A stretch of 6,181 bases of DNA, from positions 1-6,181 of the forward strand of contig SFPF01000108.1 of the NCBI GenBank assembly GCA_004552155.1, given 5' to 3'. This DNA is from Bacteroidales bacterium (GTDB lineage Bacteria; Bacteroidota; Bacteroidia; Bacteroidales; Bacteroidaceae). The notes under the pieces are model-generated. The model saw only the letters and a list, made by a program, of their open reading frames with translations. It was not told the DNA's origin and searched no databases. A program made the position numbers and the translations under genes. Shown here in pieces: positions 5,993 to 6,181 of this stretch (positions are counted from its first letter, which is position 1; each line of letters begins with the position of its first letter).

Positions 5993-6022
5993 AAAGAGAC
6001 AGTGTTTTTACACTGTCTCTTT
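5993..6022. terminator. Bidirectional terminator between convergent genes
   Basis: AAAGAGACAGTGT (5993-6005) is fully complementary to 6010-6022 across a TTTT loop. It lies 9 bp after the permease stop and 9 bp before the end of the convergent gene. T-rich sequence lies at the right end of the stem and A-rich sequence (AAATAAACAAA) on the left, so it can terminate both transcripts. Confidence 0.8.
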
Positions 6023-6030
6023 GTGGTAAA

Positions 6031-6181
6031 TCATTTTTTGAGTTGTTCCAGTTCATACATAGAAAGATATTTGCTCGTGTTCATGCACATTTCGTCAAAT
6101 AATTTCTTTGCCTCATCCAGTCCGCAGGTAACCAGAGGGTCGTTTACGAATGCACCAAAGATTTTGCTAAGATTTCTTTCA
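6031..6181 (-). CDS. Unrecognised protein, C-terminal 49 residues
   Basis: The minus strand is open from the right edge to a TGA at 6033-6031. It encodes 49 residues containing NLSKIFGAFVNDPLVTCGLD, then EAKKLFDEMCMNTSKYLSMY and ending ELEQLKK. The composition is that of a soluble helical protein with two Cys. The gene is supported by its continuous frame, by codon choice matching the neighbouring permease fragment, and by the shared terminator 9 bp downstream. The start lies outside the window. I do not recognise the family; the C-terminal helix of a small regulator or enzyme is possible. Confidence 0.5.
   Translation of the reverse strand, partial: ERNLSKIFGAFVNDPLVTCGLDEAKKLFDEMCMNTSKYLSMYELEQLKK

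Overview
The window appears to come from two kinds of organism. From position 1 to about 5405 the DNA looks like a gut-type Bacteroidetes, probably order Bacteroidales and Prevotella-like. The evidence is A-rich leaders without a clear Shine-Dalgarno, several -7 boxes of the form TAnnTTTG, GC-rich codon choice (gcc, ggc, ctc, gac), and proteins that resemble Bacteroidales FabG, TetR, MurF and GH109 sequences. From about 5406 to 6181 the codon choice changes (gca, gga, ctg, aaa). The proteins there are a headless membrane permease of a kind I associate with Clostridia/Lachnospiraceae and an unrecognised fragment. No intact gene start links the two parts, so a chimeric contig or a recombination boundary is the simplest reading.

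Layout, left to right. On the minus strand come the first 24 codons of an RluA-type pseudouridine synthase (1-74), a compact terminator (74-106), fabG (114-816) and a TetR-type regulator gene (893-1486). The transcription order is tetR, fabG, rluA. The fabG gene is broken: about 44 nt are missing right after its first 11 codons, which removes the glycine-rich NADPH-binding motif and shifts the frame.

Between tetR and the divergently transcribed murF lies a 932-bp gene-free stretch (1487-2418). It holds five full copies and one partial copy of a 63-bp tandem repeat built from two alternating hairpins. It also holds a 14-bp inverted repeat, a pair of 22-bp direct repeats, and a minus-strand promoter-like site (TTTG-N20-TATCTTTG) that leads directly into a long hairpin and a possible 29-codon ORF.

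On the plus strand, murF (2419-3711) is intact and encodes the ligase that adds D-Ala-D-Ala to the peptidoglycan precursor. It is followed by a promoter (TTG-N20-TACTTTTG) and a secreted Gfo/Idh/MocA oxidoreductase-fold protein resembling GH109 alpha-N-acetylgalactosaminidases (3813-5335). That gene carries two extra G residues in a G run at 4641-4644, which splits its frame. A 15-bp hairpin (5367-5405) follows, lacks a U tract, and marks the apparent junction.

The right end holds the C-terminal part of a four-helix permease fragment (up to 5984), a bidirectional terminator (5993-6022), and the last 49 codons of a convergent minus-strand gene (6031-6181). The genes have housekeeping roles (fatty acid synthesis, cell wall synthesis, RNA modification) plus one glycan-degradation enzyme. 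I see no defence or mobile system. The most unusual content is the structured repeat array, the candidate small transcript, the two gene-breaking indels and the taxonomic join.
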